IMG/VR virus record: IMGVR_UViG_3300009093_000056
Location: 1 to 54,016 of that record
DNA from: a virus
Direction: 5' to 3' (one strand)
Length of the DNA: 54,016 nt
Shown in pieces: positions 13,533 to 22,093 of the stretch (position 1 is the stretch's first letter; every line of letters begins with the position of its first letter). The notes under the pieces are model-generated. The model searched no databases. It saw only the letters and a program-made list of their open reading frames with translations, and was not told the DNA's origin. The translations under genes were made by a program, and so were the position numbers.

Positions 13533-16010
13533 CTACGGTATCACGCACGATGTGTGGTTGCCACGCACCGGTTTCCACGAGCGCGTATTCACGCTATTCC
13601 AAATCTGCCAATATAGGGTCACACCGGAAAGGTTCGTAGTGGTCCTCATAGTGATCCTAAAATCTAATTGGCCGAATGTTACGTTGTCCCACTCACGCCC
13701 TTGTAAAATCCGATTTGGAGCCCACCAGTGCCACGCTCCGTCGCCGATAAGCCATCCGTGGTCGAGATCAGCAGGAACGCTCAGATTAGCGCGCCAGTAC
13801 CCTTGCGTGAAGCCACATCCAGGCGCAGTATGCAGGCTCAGGAATTGGTAGGTGTAGTAGCCTTGCGCGTCAGGGCCTTCGACTGAAACTACGCCGATAG
13901 TAAAATCGGTGATCGTGTAGCAAGTGATGTTTCCGCTGATGCTTCCCGGCGTAGCCGAAAGGACCGCGCTTGCTAAACTCTCGTTTCCTTCGGCATCCAC
14001 TGAAGTGAGGTACACCCACACCTGCCCGGAAAGTCCAGGGCCGAGGATGCGGGCACCGGCTGCAGGGGTTGCGGTCGTGTAGAGAGAAAATCCGGTAAAC
14101 TCGCTGGTGGTCGAAAGGTAGACGTTGATGCTCACCACGAGCGGGTCGGTCGGAATGTCGTAAATCGCGGTCAACTCCGTGGGATCGCCTCCCACGATGT
14201 TGAGTTGCGTAAAGTTCGGTGCAGCAGTCGGCTGCGAAACGTAGGGAACCCACTCGGCATCTGCCGTCCACTGGCCGTACGTGATGTTGTGCTGCACGCT
14301 CACGAGGCTCCAGAGTTCACGGTTCCGTTTCGCTCCGGCGACGGTGCTCGGGCGAGAGAATAAGTTTGGGCGGGCAGGCGCGCGAAACCCGAAGATTTGC
14401 TTCAGCGCCGTCTCGAATGTCGGGCGAATGGTGTTCGTGAGTGTCTGCAGGTTCCACGCGTAGTCGCGGAGGAAGAACTGCGCGACCTTCAGGCGCAGGT
14501 CGGTTGTCGCTGCGAGCGGATCGGTGATCCTCGTCGTGCGCGTCCCGAACCTAGCGATGCTGTTTGGGTCGGAAAGTGTCAGGCTCCCGCTCCCGCTCTC
14601 CTTGCTCTTCCCGGTTTGAACGATCACGCGATTGCGCATGTTTTTGCCGGTACGATGCCGCTGACAGTTATAGACATCGTAGTTGCCGTCTGTAGCGGAA
14701 ACGCACACTCGATCGGGCAGTTTCTGGGTGTACGGCGGCTCGGTCGCGGTCATTGTGCCGTTTCCGTCGGCCAAGAAGTTCCAACCGACGACCGCAAATA
14801 GTTCCTGGCAGTACCCGAGGATGCTGTTCGTTTGCCCCTGCCACAGCGGGTACTGCAGGCCGGTCAGCCCGCTTCCACTCGACCACGCGATCTCCGAAAG
14901 CAGGAGCGGGTCGTTGTACCCCTCCTTCGCCGATTGGTTCCAATAAGCGGTCGAGGTCAACAGGCTGTGAACGATGTCGCCGAGTTCGACGCCGCCCGCA
15001 CTCGTGAGACGGTACGGGGCCGTCAGAAAAACGTCGTTGTTGTCTGCGAGCTTCTTGAGTGCATCGACCGCCACGCACTTCACGAGGCCCGCATTGCTGA
15101 AGTCGATCTGGTCGCCCATGTAACCGGTGAACAGATTTCCGCCGAGCGCGGTAAACTGACTGCCCCCGTAGACCGAGAGTTCGTCAATCCAGATCGTCTG
15201 AGCGCTGGTCGGTGTGACCGTAAACTTCACGTAGCGACCGGTCGTCTGCAAATCGCAGAACGCGAACTCCGGGATGTTCCCGGACGCGCTGTCGTCCCAG
15301 TCTCCGGGAGTGACGCCAGGGCTTCCCGCCCCGCCCACAGGACGCGCAGGCCAATCACGATAAACAAAACTGTCCGTGCTGACGCTCACCTGCACAGAAG
15401 AGGGGAGCGTGCAGGTGCCGGTCAGCGTTGCGAACCGGATCGCGGCGTGTTTTACATCTTTGCTTGATCCAAGATCGACGATCAGGGCAAACGGCGACGC
15501 GCTCGGTGCGTTGAAATGGCAATAGAGCGACGGCGCAAGAACCGCAGTCGTATCAAGTACGCCGTCGGTGAGCGCCGAGAGCGCAGCGGAACTGCCGCCT
15601 GAAGTCGCGAGCGTGCTGGTCGGAGTGATCCCGCTCGCGAGGTTGCTGTAGCAGTGCGCGCCGACGCGCAGGACGATCTTCCTCGCCTCGTCGAGCAATG
15701 GATCGTAGGCACCCGCTCCGTTGTAGTTGTAGGTGCTGTTTAAGTTCTCGCTGGCGTAGTTCCCGTCCGGGTCGGGCAGCGTAAATCCGAGCGTTGCGGG
15801 CTGCTTGAATGCCTGCGTCAGCACGAGCCCGGTGTCGGGTCCCGCGAACGGCTGCAGCGGGAATAGGTGCCACAGCGAGTCGCGCTTATACCAGAGTTCG
15901 ATTTCGTGCTCGACGTGAGCGGCGATCCGGTGCGTGCGCGCGGAGAGAGATTGCGCTGTGTTTCCGATCTCCGTGACTTTTGTGCCGGTAAGCGTGAAGG
16001 GGTTTGCCAT
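13533..16010 (-). CDS. Baseplate hub / tail-associated protein with discoidin and FN3 domains
   Basis: 825 aa. Residues about 115-283 look like an F5/8 type C (discoidin) domain (SALTDGVLDTTA, LIVDLGSSKDVKHAAIRF, RYVKFTVT, IWIDELSVYGG), a galactose-binding-like fold. The middle has the hub-type segment with ADGNGTMTATEPPY. Residues about 610-690 form a fibronectin III-like domain (VVSINVYLSTTSEFTGF, GQVWVYLTSVDAEGNES). It follows the tape measure, which is the standard place for the hub or Dit/Tal proteins. Confidence 0.75.
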   Translation of the reverse strand: MANPFTLTGTKVTEIGNTAQSLSARTHRIAAHVEHEIELWYKRDSLWHLFPLQPFAGPDTGLVLTQAFKQPATLGFTLPDPDGNYASENLNSTYNYNGAGAYDPLLDEARKIVLRVGAHCYSNLASGITPTSTLATSGGSSAALSALTDGVLDTTAVLAPSLYCHFNAPSASPFALIVDLGSSKDVKHAAIRFATLTGTCTLPSSVQVSVSTDSFVYRDWPARPVGGAGSPGVTPGDWDDSASGNIPEFAFCDLQTTGRYVKFTVTPTSAQTIWIDELSVYGGSQFTALGGNLFTGYMGDQIDFSNAGLVKCVAVDALKKLADNNDVFLTAPYRLTSAGGVELGDIVHSLLTSTAYWNQSAKEGYNDPLLLSEIAWSSGSGLTGLQYPLWQGQTNSILGYCQELFAVVGWNFLADGNGTMTATEPPYTQKLPDRVCVSATDGNYDVYNCQRHRTGKNMRNRVIVQTGKSKESGSGSLTLSDPNSIARFGTRTTRITDPLAATTDLRLKVAQFFLRDYAWNLQTLTNTIRPTFETALKQIFGFRAPARPNLFSRPSTVAGAKRNRELWSLVSVQHNITYGQWTADAEWVPYVSQPTAAPNFTQLNIVGGDPTELTAIYDIPTDPLVVSINVYLSTTSEFTGFSLYTTATPAAGARILGPGLSGQVWVYLTSVDAEGNESLASAVLSATPGSISGNITCYTITDFTIGVVSVEGPDAQGYYTYQFLSLHTAPGCGFTQGYWRANLSVPADLDHGWLIGDGAWHWWAPNRILQGREWDNVTFGQLDFRITMRTTTNLSGVTLYWQIWNSVNTRSWKPVRGNHTSCVIP

Positions 16011-16013
16011 AGG

Positions 16014-19000
16014 TCAGATCGGAATGTAGCGGTCGCGGGTCGTGTTGCCGAGATTGACGTTCAGGCTGCTGCCCTGGCTATTGATAACCTGCTGCGCCGC
16101 CACTTTCGCGCCATCGACGAATACATTCACGATTGGCACGTTCGTCGGCTTGACGGCAAATCCGACGTTCTGGAGAGTGGGGAACTTACCGTAAGCCGAA
16201 TAATCGTAAGCGGCGACGTTGAAGTTGCTGGGCGCGTTGTAGTACGCAGGGTTCAGGTCCTGCGGGGTTGCCGTCGGCTTATTGCTCTTGTGGAAGAGAC
16301 CGCCGATGAGATCGACCACACCGCCAATGCCTGCGCCAATAAGTGCGCCCGCTCCGCCAAACGTCGCGCCAATCGAGGAGCCGGTGGCTACGCCGCCAAG
16401 GAGATTGCCGAGATTAACTCCTTGTGACGCGCTGGTTGAGGCAATGCTATAAGCCGCCAAACCTGCGCCGAGACCTTTTTGTAGGTCGCTCTGTCCGGTG
16501 TTTCCCCGCTTCTTCGCGCCCGGTGCCTGCGTGCCGTCTGCTCCGGCTTCCAGTCCGCCAACCGCACCAGCAGCCGCCGCTGCCGCTCCCGCACCGAGTG
16601 CCTCCGCGACGCCGCCCGTGCTTGTCAGGTTGCCCGTGAAGGTTCCGGGGCCGCTTCCTGACAATGTGCTGTTGAGCGTGTCTAGCGAGACGCTTACCTT
16701 ATCCAGCGACAAGATTTCCTTCGTCGTTGCAATCACGAGCGGGTTGGTCAGTGATTTCACGAACGGCTGAAGCGCCGCGTTCACAATCTCGTCGCCCAGC
16801 CCCTTGAAGAGATCGCCGACATTCCCCTGACCATGTAAGAAACCGAGCACGGTTTGTTGTGCTCGGTTCTGGATCGGGCCGAGTACGCCCTGAACCTTGG
16901 CGCGGTCGAATTGTTCGAGTGCGAGGTTCGCCTGCTTGCGCGCGATGTCGGCGTTCTCGATGTCTTGCTTCGTCTTCTGCGACTGAGGCGCGCCATTCAG
17001 GAACGTAGAGACGAGGCTGAGTTGCGTGATGTCGGTGTACTTCTGTTGCGCAAACTCGGCCTGCTTGACGAGTTTCTGACGCTCCGGGAGAAGGGAACTC
17101 TCGATGTCGTTGATCTTGCGGGCGTACTTATCGTTGACTTCGGCGAACGTGGTCACGATGCCGCGCTGAAGGGTCTCTTCGGCAAGCCGCCTCTGCTGCG
17201 CCGCGTTATCTTCAAGCGCGTCGCGGAAGTGGGCAAGCCCTGCGACCACTTCCGGCAGGAATTGGTTCATCCCGCTCAGTTTGTCAATCGTGGCCTGAAT
17301 GTCGGCGGCATCCGCCTTGAGTGCATCCGACTGCGCAGCGGACTGGTCGCCGTAGAGGTCAGTAGACGGCAGTCCGCGCTGTCGCGACCGAATACTTTGA
17401 TCCGTCGCCTCTCCGAGATTGCGCGCCACGGCGTCGAGTATCTTGTCCCACGGGATCGACATATCTCCAAACGACGGTATCTGCCGCTCAAGCACGCCTT
17501 GGCGCTTGCTCGCAAATTCCGCCCCCGTGCCCTCTAAGCCGCCCCGAAGCCTGCGAAGCTTGTCCGTGTCACCTGACGCGATTGCGGCCGCTTCTTCGGC
17601 GCGCTGTGCCGCCGCTGCCGCCGCGCCCGTTGCGCCTCCGTTCGGTCCACTGAACAGCCCGTGCTTCTGGAGCGCGAGGTCGTAGTCAGTACGCGCGGAT
17701 TTCTCCATGCTGTCGCGCAGATTACGGTACTTCTCTTGCGCGTCCTTGAGTTGTTCTTCGGTCTGTTGCTTACTCTCAGCGTTCGTATCCGCGAGGTTTC
17801 CAGAAAGCCCGAGCCGCAATCGTCGGCGCGTGTCTTCATCGCCCGCCGCTGCCGCCGCTGCATCTGCCGCCGCCGCTGCCTGTTTTGTTTCCGGGAAGTC
17901 GGGGCCATAAAGTTTCTTGACGAACTCGAACTGCGTTTGCAGGCGCTTCGCTGTTTCGTCGAGCGCCTCCTGGCGCGCTTTCTCGGCTTCGTCGGCTGCT
18001 TTCTGCGCCGCTTTGTCGGGAGGCGGAGTGTAGCCCCCCTTGACGTGGAGTGTGCTGGAATTTGGGTTTGCAGGCTGAAGTCCGGAATTTCGACCGAAAG
18101 ATGGTGACTGGAGTTGCCCGTTCAATCGATCGTATTCTGCTTGCATGGCCGCAAGATCAAACGTTACGTCGCGTACTCCAGGACCCGCCAAGGCACCCTG
18201 CGTGGGCGCAAACTGCATAAACCGCTGAAGATATCCTCGTTCCTGGGCCGTCTTGTTGCGATACAGATCGTACACGCCGCCGTCGTTACCGAAGTGTGCA
18301 GCGCCCCCGAACATTTCGGTAGTGGTTACGTTTCCGTGTACGCCCGCTCCTCGCGCAGCCTCAAGCATCTCCTGCAGAGTGGCGCGCTGCATCCTTGCCT
18401 GGCTGTTAACTGCTCTAGGGTCGCCGGGGAACGCACCTCGCCCAGACAATATGCCGCCCATTGTGCCGTTGTTCGTCGCTATGTTTCGCGACTCGTTGTT
18501 GATCCTCTGAATGCCGTCGGCGATGTCCCGCAGGAAGTTGCGCAGCCCGCTAGCGTCGATCGCATTCGAAATCGCCGTCATTGCACCGCCCCAGGCTCTT
18601 TGAAACTCCTGCGCGGTCGTGGTCATTGTCTGGCGAAGTTTATCGGTCTCGGTAGTCAGTCCATGCGTGCTCTTTGTGGCATCGTCTAGCTTTTCCTGAA
18701 TAACACGGAGGAACTCGGGATTGACGGTCCCGAAGAGCCTCCACGCGTTTTGCGTCCCACTGATCGCTTGCGAAAACTTCTGAGCAGTCGCGACCGGCAT
18801 ATGGCTCGCGACTTCGTTGAAGTTCTTCATCGTCTGGATAAGGTCGAGACCGCCGGAAGGAGTTAGCCCTGCCTGCAGAGTCGCGCCCTTATTCGAGATC
18901 ATGCCCGTCGCGGGATTGAAGTTCTTGATGATCTGGCTGATTAACTGGCCGGACTCTGTTCCTCCCATTCGACCCCGGACACCTTCGAAGGTGAGTGCGG

Positions 19001-19784
19001 AGATCGTCGCCGCAACCTGCTCAAGCGGAACGTGTGCGGCTTCAGCGATCGGGCCAAGATATTTGAGCGCCGCCGTTATCTCTGAAATCTCAGCCGCTGA
19101 ACCCTTCCACATAATCGCAAGCAGTTCGCCCGCCCGCCTCATTTTCTCGCTCTGGTCAACGTTCTTGCCAAGCTGGTCGCCGAACTGGTTGTAGACCTGC
19201 AGCATGGCGCGCGTCGTGTCGCGGGCGTCGCTCTCGGTGCCGATCACGAGATTGAGCGAGGTTCGTAGAGCCGAGAACGCGACCGTGTTATCCTTGATCT
19301 GCGTCTTGAGCTGGTAGTAAGCCTCGCCAATGTCCTTGACATCGGCCCCGGTCCGCGCCGCCTCTTCTGCGATGTCGGCTCGAATGCTCGGAGTGCTCCC
19401 GCTCGGAGACACCCGCTGAACCCGCGCCGCCTGCTTCTCCATCTCGCGCATTGCGTCGATGGTGCCGGTGATCGCTTTCGTAACGCCTTCGAACACAAGC
19501 CCGACGGCACGGTACTGCAGCATCGTGCCGAGCAAGCCACTCATCGACCGACCCATGCTGTTCACGTTGTTAGTCGTGGTGTTGGTCGTGTTATTGAAGG
19601 TGTTGAAGTTGTTCGTGATCGTGGTGATCGACGATCCGAGTTGACCGGTCGCGCCGTTGAACGCCTGGTAACTCGACGTGAGCTGCTGGATAATCTTGTT
19701 GTGGGCGTTTAAGGCGGTGTTCGCCTGCTGAAGAATTGCAAGGCCCTGAACATCGATCGTTATAGTCGTTCTTCGGTCTGCCAT
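16014..19784 (-). CDS. Tape measure protein
   Basis: 1,256 aa from the ATG at 19784 with GGGTGGA upstream; a TTG at 19799 lies in the terminator tract and is rejected. The N-terminal 220 residues show the phage_tail_TMP-like pattern (GRSMSGLLGTMLQYRAVGL, IADEAARTGADVKDIGEAYYQ, LGPIAEAAHVPLEQVAATISALT). The middle is a long Ala-rich coiled coil; the C-terminal third is Gly-rich and hydrophobic. Length scales to a siphovirus tail near 190 nm, using about 0.15 nm per residue. Confidence 0.9.
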   Translation of the reverse strand: MADRRTTITIDVQGLAILQQANTALNAHNKIIQQLTSSYQAFNGATGQLGSSITTITNNFNTFNNTTNTTTNNVNSMGRSMSGLLGTMLQYRAVGLVFEGVTKAITGTIDAMREMEKQAARVQRVSPSGSTPSIRADIAEEAARTGADVKDIGEAYYQLKTQIKDNTVAFSALRTSLNLVIGTESDARDTTRAMLQVYNQFGDQLGKNVDQSEKMRRAGELLAIMWKGSAAEISEITAALKYLGPIAEAAHVPLEQVAATISALTFEGVRGRMGGTESGQLISQIIKNFNPATGMISNKGATLQAGLTPSGGLDLIQTMKNFNEVASHMPVATAQKFSQAISGTQNAWRLFGTVNPEFLRVIQEKLDDATKSTHGLTTETDKLRQTMTTTAQEFQRAWGGAMTAISNAIDASGLRNFLRDIADGIQRINNESRNIATNNGTMGGILSGRGAFPGDPRAVNSQARMQRATLQEMLEAARGAGVHGNVTTTEMFGGAAHFGNDGGVYDLYRNKTAQERGYLQRFMQFAPTQGALAGPGVRDVTFDLAAMQAEYDRLNGQLQSPSFGRNSGLQPANPNSSTLHVKGGYTPPPDKAAQKAADEAEKARQEALDETAKRLQTQFEFVKKLYGPDFPETKQAAAAADAAAAAAGDEDTRRRLRLGLSGNLADTNAESKQQTEEQLKDAQEKYRNLRDSMEKSARTDYDLALQKHGLFSGPNGGATGAAAAAAQRAEEAAAIASGDTDKLRRLRGGLEGTGAEFASKRQGVLERQIPSFGDMSIPWDKILDAVARNLGEATDQSIRSRQRGLPSTDLYGDQSAAQSDALKADAADIQATIDKLSGMNQFLPEVVAGLAHFRDALEDNAAQQRRLAEETLQRGIVTTFAEVNDKYARKINDIESSLLPERQKLVKQAEFAQQKYTDITQLSLVSTFLNGAPQSQKTKQDIENADIARKQANLALEQFDRAKVQGVLGPIQNRAQQTVLGFLHGQGNVGDLFKGLGDEIVNAALQPFVKSLTNPLVIATTKEILSLDKVSVSLDTLNSTLSGSGPGTFTGNLTSTGGVAEALGAGAAAAAAGAVGGLEAGADGTQAPGAKKRGNTGQSDLQKGLGAGLAAYSIASTSASQGVNLGNLLGGVATGSSIGATFGGAGALIGAGIGGVVDLIGGLFHKSNKPTATPQDLNPAYYNAPSNFNVAAYDYSAYGKFPTLQNVGFAVKPTNVPIVNVFVDGAKVAAQQVINSQGSSLNVNLGNTTRDRYIPI

Positions 19785-19794
19785 TAATCCACCC

Positions 19795-19827
19795 AACAAA
19801 AAAGCCCGCCGACACCCGGCGGGCTTT
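19795..19827 (-). terminator. Strong terminator just upstream of the tape measure gene
   Basis: Minus strand AAAGCCCGCC (19818-19827) pairs with GGCGGGCTTT (19801-19810), 10 bp, 7-nt loop, followed by TTTTTTGTT. It lies between the 77-aa gene and the tape measure start. It could lower tape measure expression relative to the tail genes upstream unless an antiterminator acts. Confidence 0.75.
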
Positions 19828-19841
19828 CAATGCTTATCGTC

Positions 19842-20075
19842 TTAGACGCTTCTTAGCAATTCGTCTTCATCGCTCGGTGGCGGCTTCTTGCGCGTGATCG
19901 CCTTTACTGCTTCGATCATCGTCTGAACCAGACCGGTGCGCGGCGGATCATACATGACTGGCGCACCACTGCGCTGACTCGGCACCACGATGAAGTTATT
20001 CGTGACGTTATTGACCGTGTTGTTCACGATCTTGACATTGTTCGTCACGATGACGATTTTCGGCGGCTCGCTCAT
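19842..20075 (-). CDS. Asn-rich small protein before the tape measure
   Basis: 77 aa, ATGA overlap with the lipoprotein. Residues 8-31 are an unusual Asn/Val/Thr repeat (VTNNVKIVNNTVNNVTNN), followed by a polar tail with PPRTG and KKPPPSDEDELLRS. The N/T/V repeat is echoed near the N terminus of the tape measure (ITNNFNTFNNTTNTTTNNV). Function not recognised; position suggests a tail-assembly role. Confidence 0.55.
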   Translation of the reverse strand: MSEPPKIVIVTNNVKIVNNTVNNVTNNFIVVPSQRSGAPVMYDPPRTGLVQTMIEAVKAITRKKPPPSDEDELLRSV

Positions 20076-20497
20076 TGGCGTACCAGGTCAATCGCCATGT
20101 TCGACGGTACATCCGCCTGCGGGTTCTGGATGCGAAGCGAGCCTGTGAGATGACTGTCGGTTGCTGCGAGCTCGCCCGTTCCGGGTAGCACTGTTTGATC
20201 GGGACCGGTCACGAGAATATTGACGCTCTGACTCCCGTTTCCTGAAATCGTCCACGTCGCGCCGTTCACGAGATAGGTTCCGGTAATGTGGTCGGATGCA
20301 TCGTACATCAGCGTCATTGCCCCGGATTGGGACGGAACGCCGCCGTACCGCCAGCCGCCTACAGTGCCCTTCCAGGTTCCTGCGCGGCTCGTGTTGACCA
20401 CGGGAGGCGGGTTGTTCCCTCCACCTGTGGCCGGAGCCGACCCTCCACCACACCCCGCAAGAATGCACAGCCCTAACAGCAAAAATAGTCGTCGCAT
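20072..20497 (-). CDS. Phage-encoded lipoprotein
   Basis: 141 aa, AAAAGGAGATTGCC before the ATG. A clean lipoprotein signal: MRR then a hydrophobic stretch and lipobox LAGC with Cys16, then GGGSAP and a Gly/Pro linker. The mature part looks like a beta barrel (GTWKGTVGGW, GAMTLMYDASDHITGTYLVN). It lies inside the tail operon right before the tape measure, not with lysis genes. Phage lipoproteins such as TP-J34 Ltp, T5 Llp and Cor block superinfection; a similar role is inferred. Confidence 0.75.
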   Translation of the reverse strand: MRRLFLLLGLCILAGCGGGSAPATGGGNNPPPVVNTSRAGTWKGTVGGWRYGGVPSQSGAMTLMYDASDHITGTYLVNGATWTISGNGSQSVNILVTGPDQTVLPGTGELAATDSHLTGSLRIQNPQADVPSNMAIDLVRQ

Positions 20498-20551
20498 GGC
20501 AATCTCCTTTTCAAGAGACGCCGTTTCTGTGTGCGGCCCGACAATTCCTTG

Positions 20552-21004
20552 TTACAGCCCCATCTCCTGCACAATGATGTCTCCCATGAGATCGGCAAGT
20601 TTATCTTCTACTAAGTCGAGACCTTTACCGAGATAATCAGTAATATCCTCAAAGTGCTGGGCGTAATCGAATCCTTCAGGGGATGTACCCGCCTTGTCAT
20701 CCACGTGAACGATGAACCCGTCGCCGTCAGCCACGACATCGATGTTGTCATATATTCCTTGCCCGCTTAGGATAAGCGGCTGATCCGCCGATTTTCCCGC
20801 GACCCGCCGAAACCCCTTCATGTGCGGCTTGCGCGCGGCGTACTCGGGCGAAAGGCTGTAGATCGACGACTGCCCGAGTATCGAACGTACGCTATCCACG
20901 ATCAGCGCACCCGCCTCCTGCATGAACCGGGCACGCACCCGCGCGACGATCGACGGTCCGATGTTGAACGGAACGGCAGGAGCGGTAATCTTCAGTTGGA
21001 TCAC
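20552..21004 (-). CDS. Head-tail or tail completion protein candidate
   Basis: 150 aa, GTG start overlapping the previous stop (GTGA). It begins QLKITAPAVPFNIGPSIVARVRARF and contains YAARKPHMKGFRRVAGKSADQPLILSG as separated basic and 'PLILSG' segments, a pattern found in HK97 gp10-like or Mu gpG-like tail completion proteins ('TLKPSTIKRK...LILTG.L'). The position between tail chaperone and tape measure is unusual for that family. Medium confidence. Confidence 0.5.
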   Translation of the reverse strand: MIQLKITAPAVPFNIGPSIVARVRARFMQEAGALIVDSVRSILGQSSIYSLSPEYAARKPHMKGFRRVAGKSADQPLILSGQGIYDNIDVVADGDGFIVHVDDKAGTSPEGFDYAQHFEDITDYLGKGLDLVEDKLADLMGDIIVQEMGL

Positions 21005-21300
21005 TTGTTCGCCTTCGTCTCAAGCCGCAGTCCGTATTCCTGGTGGAGTGCGTAGATCGCAGCGGGGCCGTGGAGCATGGTTGTCTTGTTCGTGTTCGTG
21101 TTTACGTACTCATAAGAATGCCCTTCCTCAAGGCACATTCTCAAGAACTCACGATACATCTTCAGTTCACCACTCGCCTGCTGAAGCGCCTGGACCCGCG
21201 CCAGCCAGTCGAGGATGCCGACGCACCAATACGGCAGGTCGGGCTGATTGATGACGATCCCGGTCATTCGAAGATTGAGCGGGTCGCCGAGCCGGTACAA
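21001..21300 (-). CDS. Tail assembly chaperone, downstream (T-like) part
   Basis: Up to 99 aa, helical (DWLARVQALQQASGELKMYREF). The only starts are a TTG at 21300 and an ATG at 21267, both with poor ribosome sites. The frame stays open backward without a stop from 21300 to about 21468, across the end of the chaperone gene at 21336, and is in the -1 frame relative to it. This is the arrangement of lambda G/GT-type frameshifted chaperones. The slip site is not obvious. Confidence 0.55.
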   Translation of the reverse strand: MYRLGDPLNLRMTGIVINQPDLPYWCVGILDWLARVQALQQASGELKMYREFLRMCLEEGHSYEYVNTNTNKTTMLHGPAAIYALHQEYGLRLETKANK

Positions 21301-21335
21301 ACCCGAAAGCCCCGCCGTGCCGAGTACACGACGGG

Positions 21336-22013
21336 CTAGGTAGGGATGTCGGCGTGCGTCACCGTCGCGAGTTCCTCGAAGTAGAAGCGGCAGAGCGATT
21401 GCAGAACGTCGTCGTCCGCATCCTCTACTGCGACGACGTTCGGGAAGTAGCGCACGGAGTGATCGTAGTCACGCCGTACGGCGCGCTGAAGGGTCTCCAG
21501 CACAAATCGCTTACTGTAGGCGGTCGCCCACTGCAGAGATACCCAGGCCGCGTAAGCACGATCGATGCGCGTCTTCGCGGTCAGCGTGAGCGCCTTCTTC
21601 ACTTCCTCGGCGTACCGCTTCTGCTGAAACGCGAGCCGCTTCTCTTCCGCCTTCCTGCACTCTTCCTCCCACTTCGTGACTGCTTCGATGTCCTTGACCG
21701 CATCCTCGCCCGACGCGTTCGGTTTCTCGGGAACCGGGTGCTTCGCTTCCGACTCGCTCTTGATCGCTCGGAACTCGCCGTCGGCGATCAGTTCCGCTTG
21801 CTCGGTCGCAGGCTTGCCGCGTATCTCGGCCATGACCGCCGAATAGTCGGCACCGCCCTTCGAGATCGGCCTGCACTTTTTCGCAGTAAAGAAACTCGTC
21901 TCTTCGCGGACTTCATCGCTTAGGAGTGAATTAAGGGTACAAACCCATACCGTGTCGTCGTTCGGGAGCCTTAGTTCGGCCGCCGTGCGACGCGGGAACG
22001 TAGCATCACTCAT
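21336..22013 (-). CDS. Tail assembly chaperone, upstream (G-like) part
   Basis: 225 aa between the tail tube and the tape measure, the standard place for the chaperone. It starts with a small folded region (LRLPNDDTVWVCTLNSLLSDEV), has a long charged coiled coil (about residues 105-150) and an acidic C terminus (VEDADDDVLQSLCRFYFEEL). No strict homology recognised, assignment is by gene order and helical, acidic composition. A -1 frame remains open over its end, see the next gene. Confidence 0.6.
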   Translation of the reverse strand: MSDATFPRRTAAELRLPNDDTVWVCTLNSLLSDEVREETSFFTAKKCRPISKGGADYSAVMAEIRGKPATEQAELIADGEFRAIKSESEAKHPVPEKPNASGEDAVKDIEAVTKWEEECRKAEEKRLAFQQKRYAEEVKKALTLTAKTRIDRAYAAWVSLQWATAYSKRFVLETLQRAVRRDYDHSVRYFPNVVAVEDADDDVLQSLCRFYFEELATVTHADIPT

Positions 22014-22093
22014 AGATCGCGCCGCCTCCTATACGGCTTGATCTTCCCGCCCGAACACGCGATAGGAGCGCGGTCCAGGCGGGAAGAGGGGAA

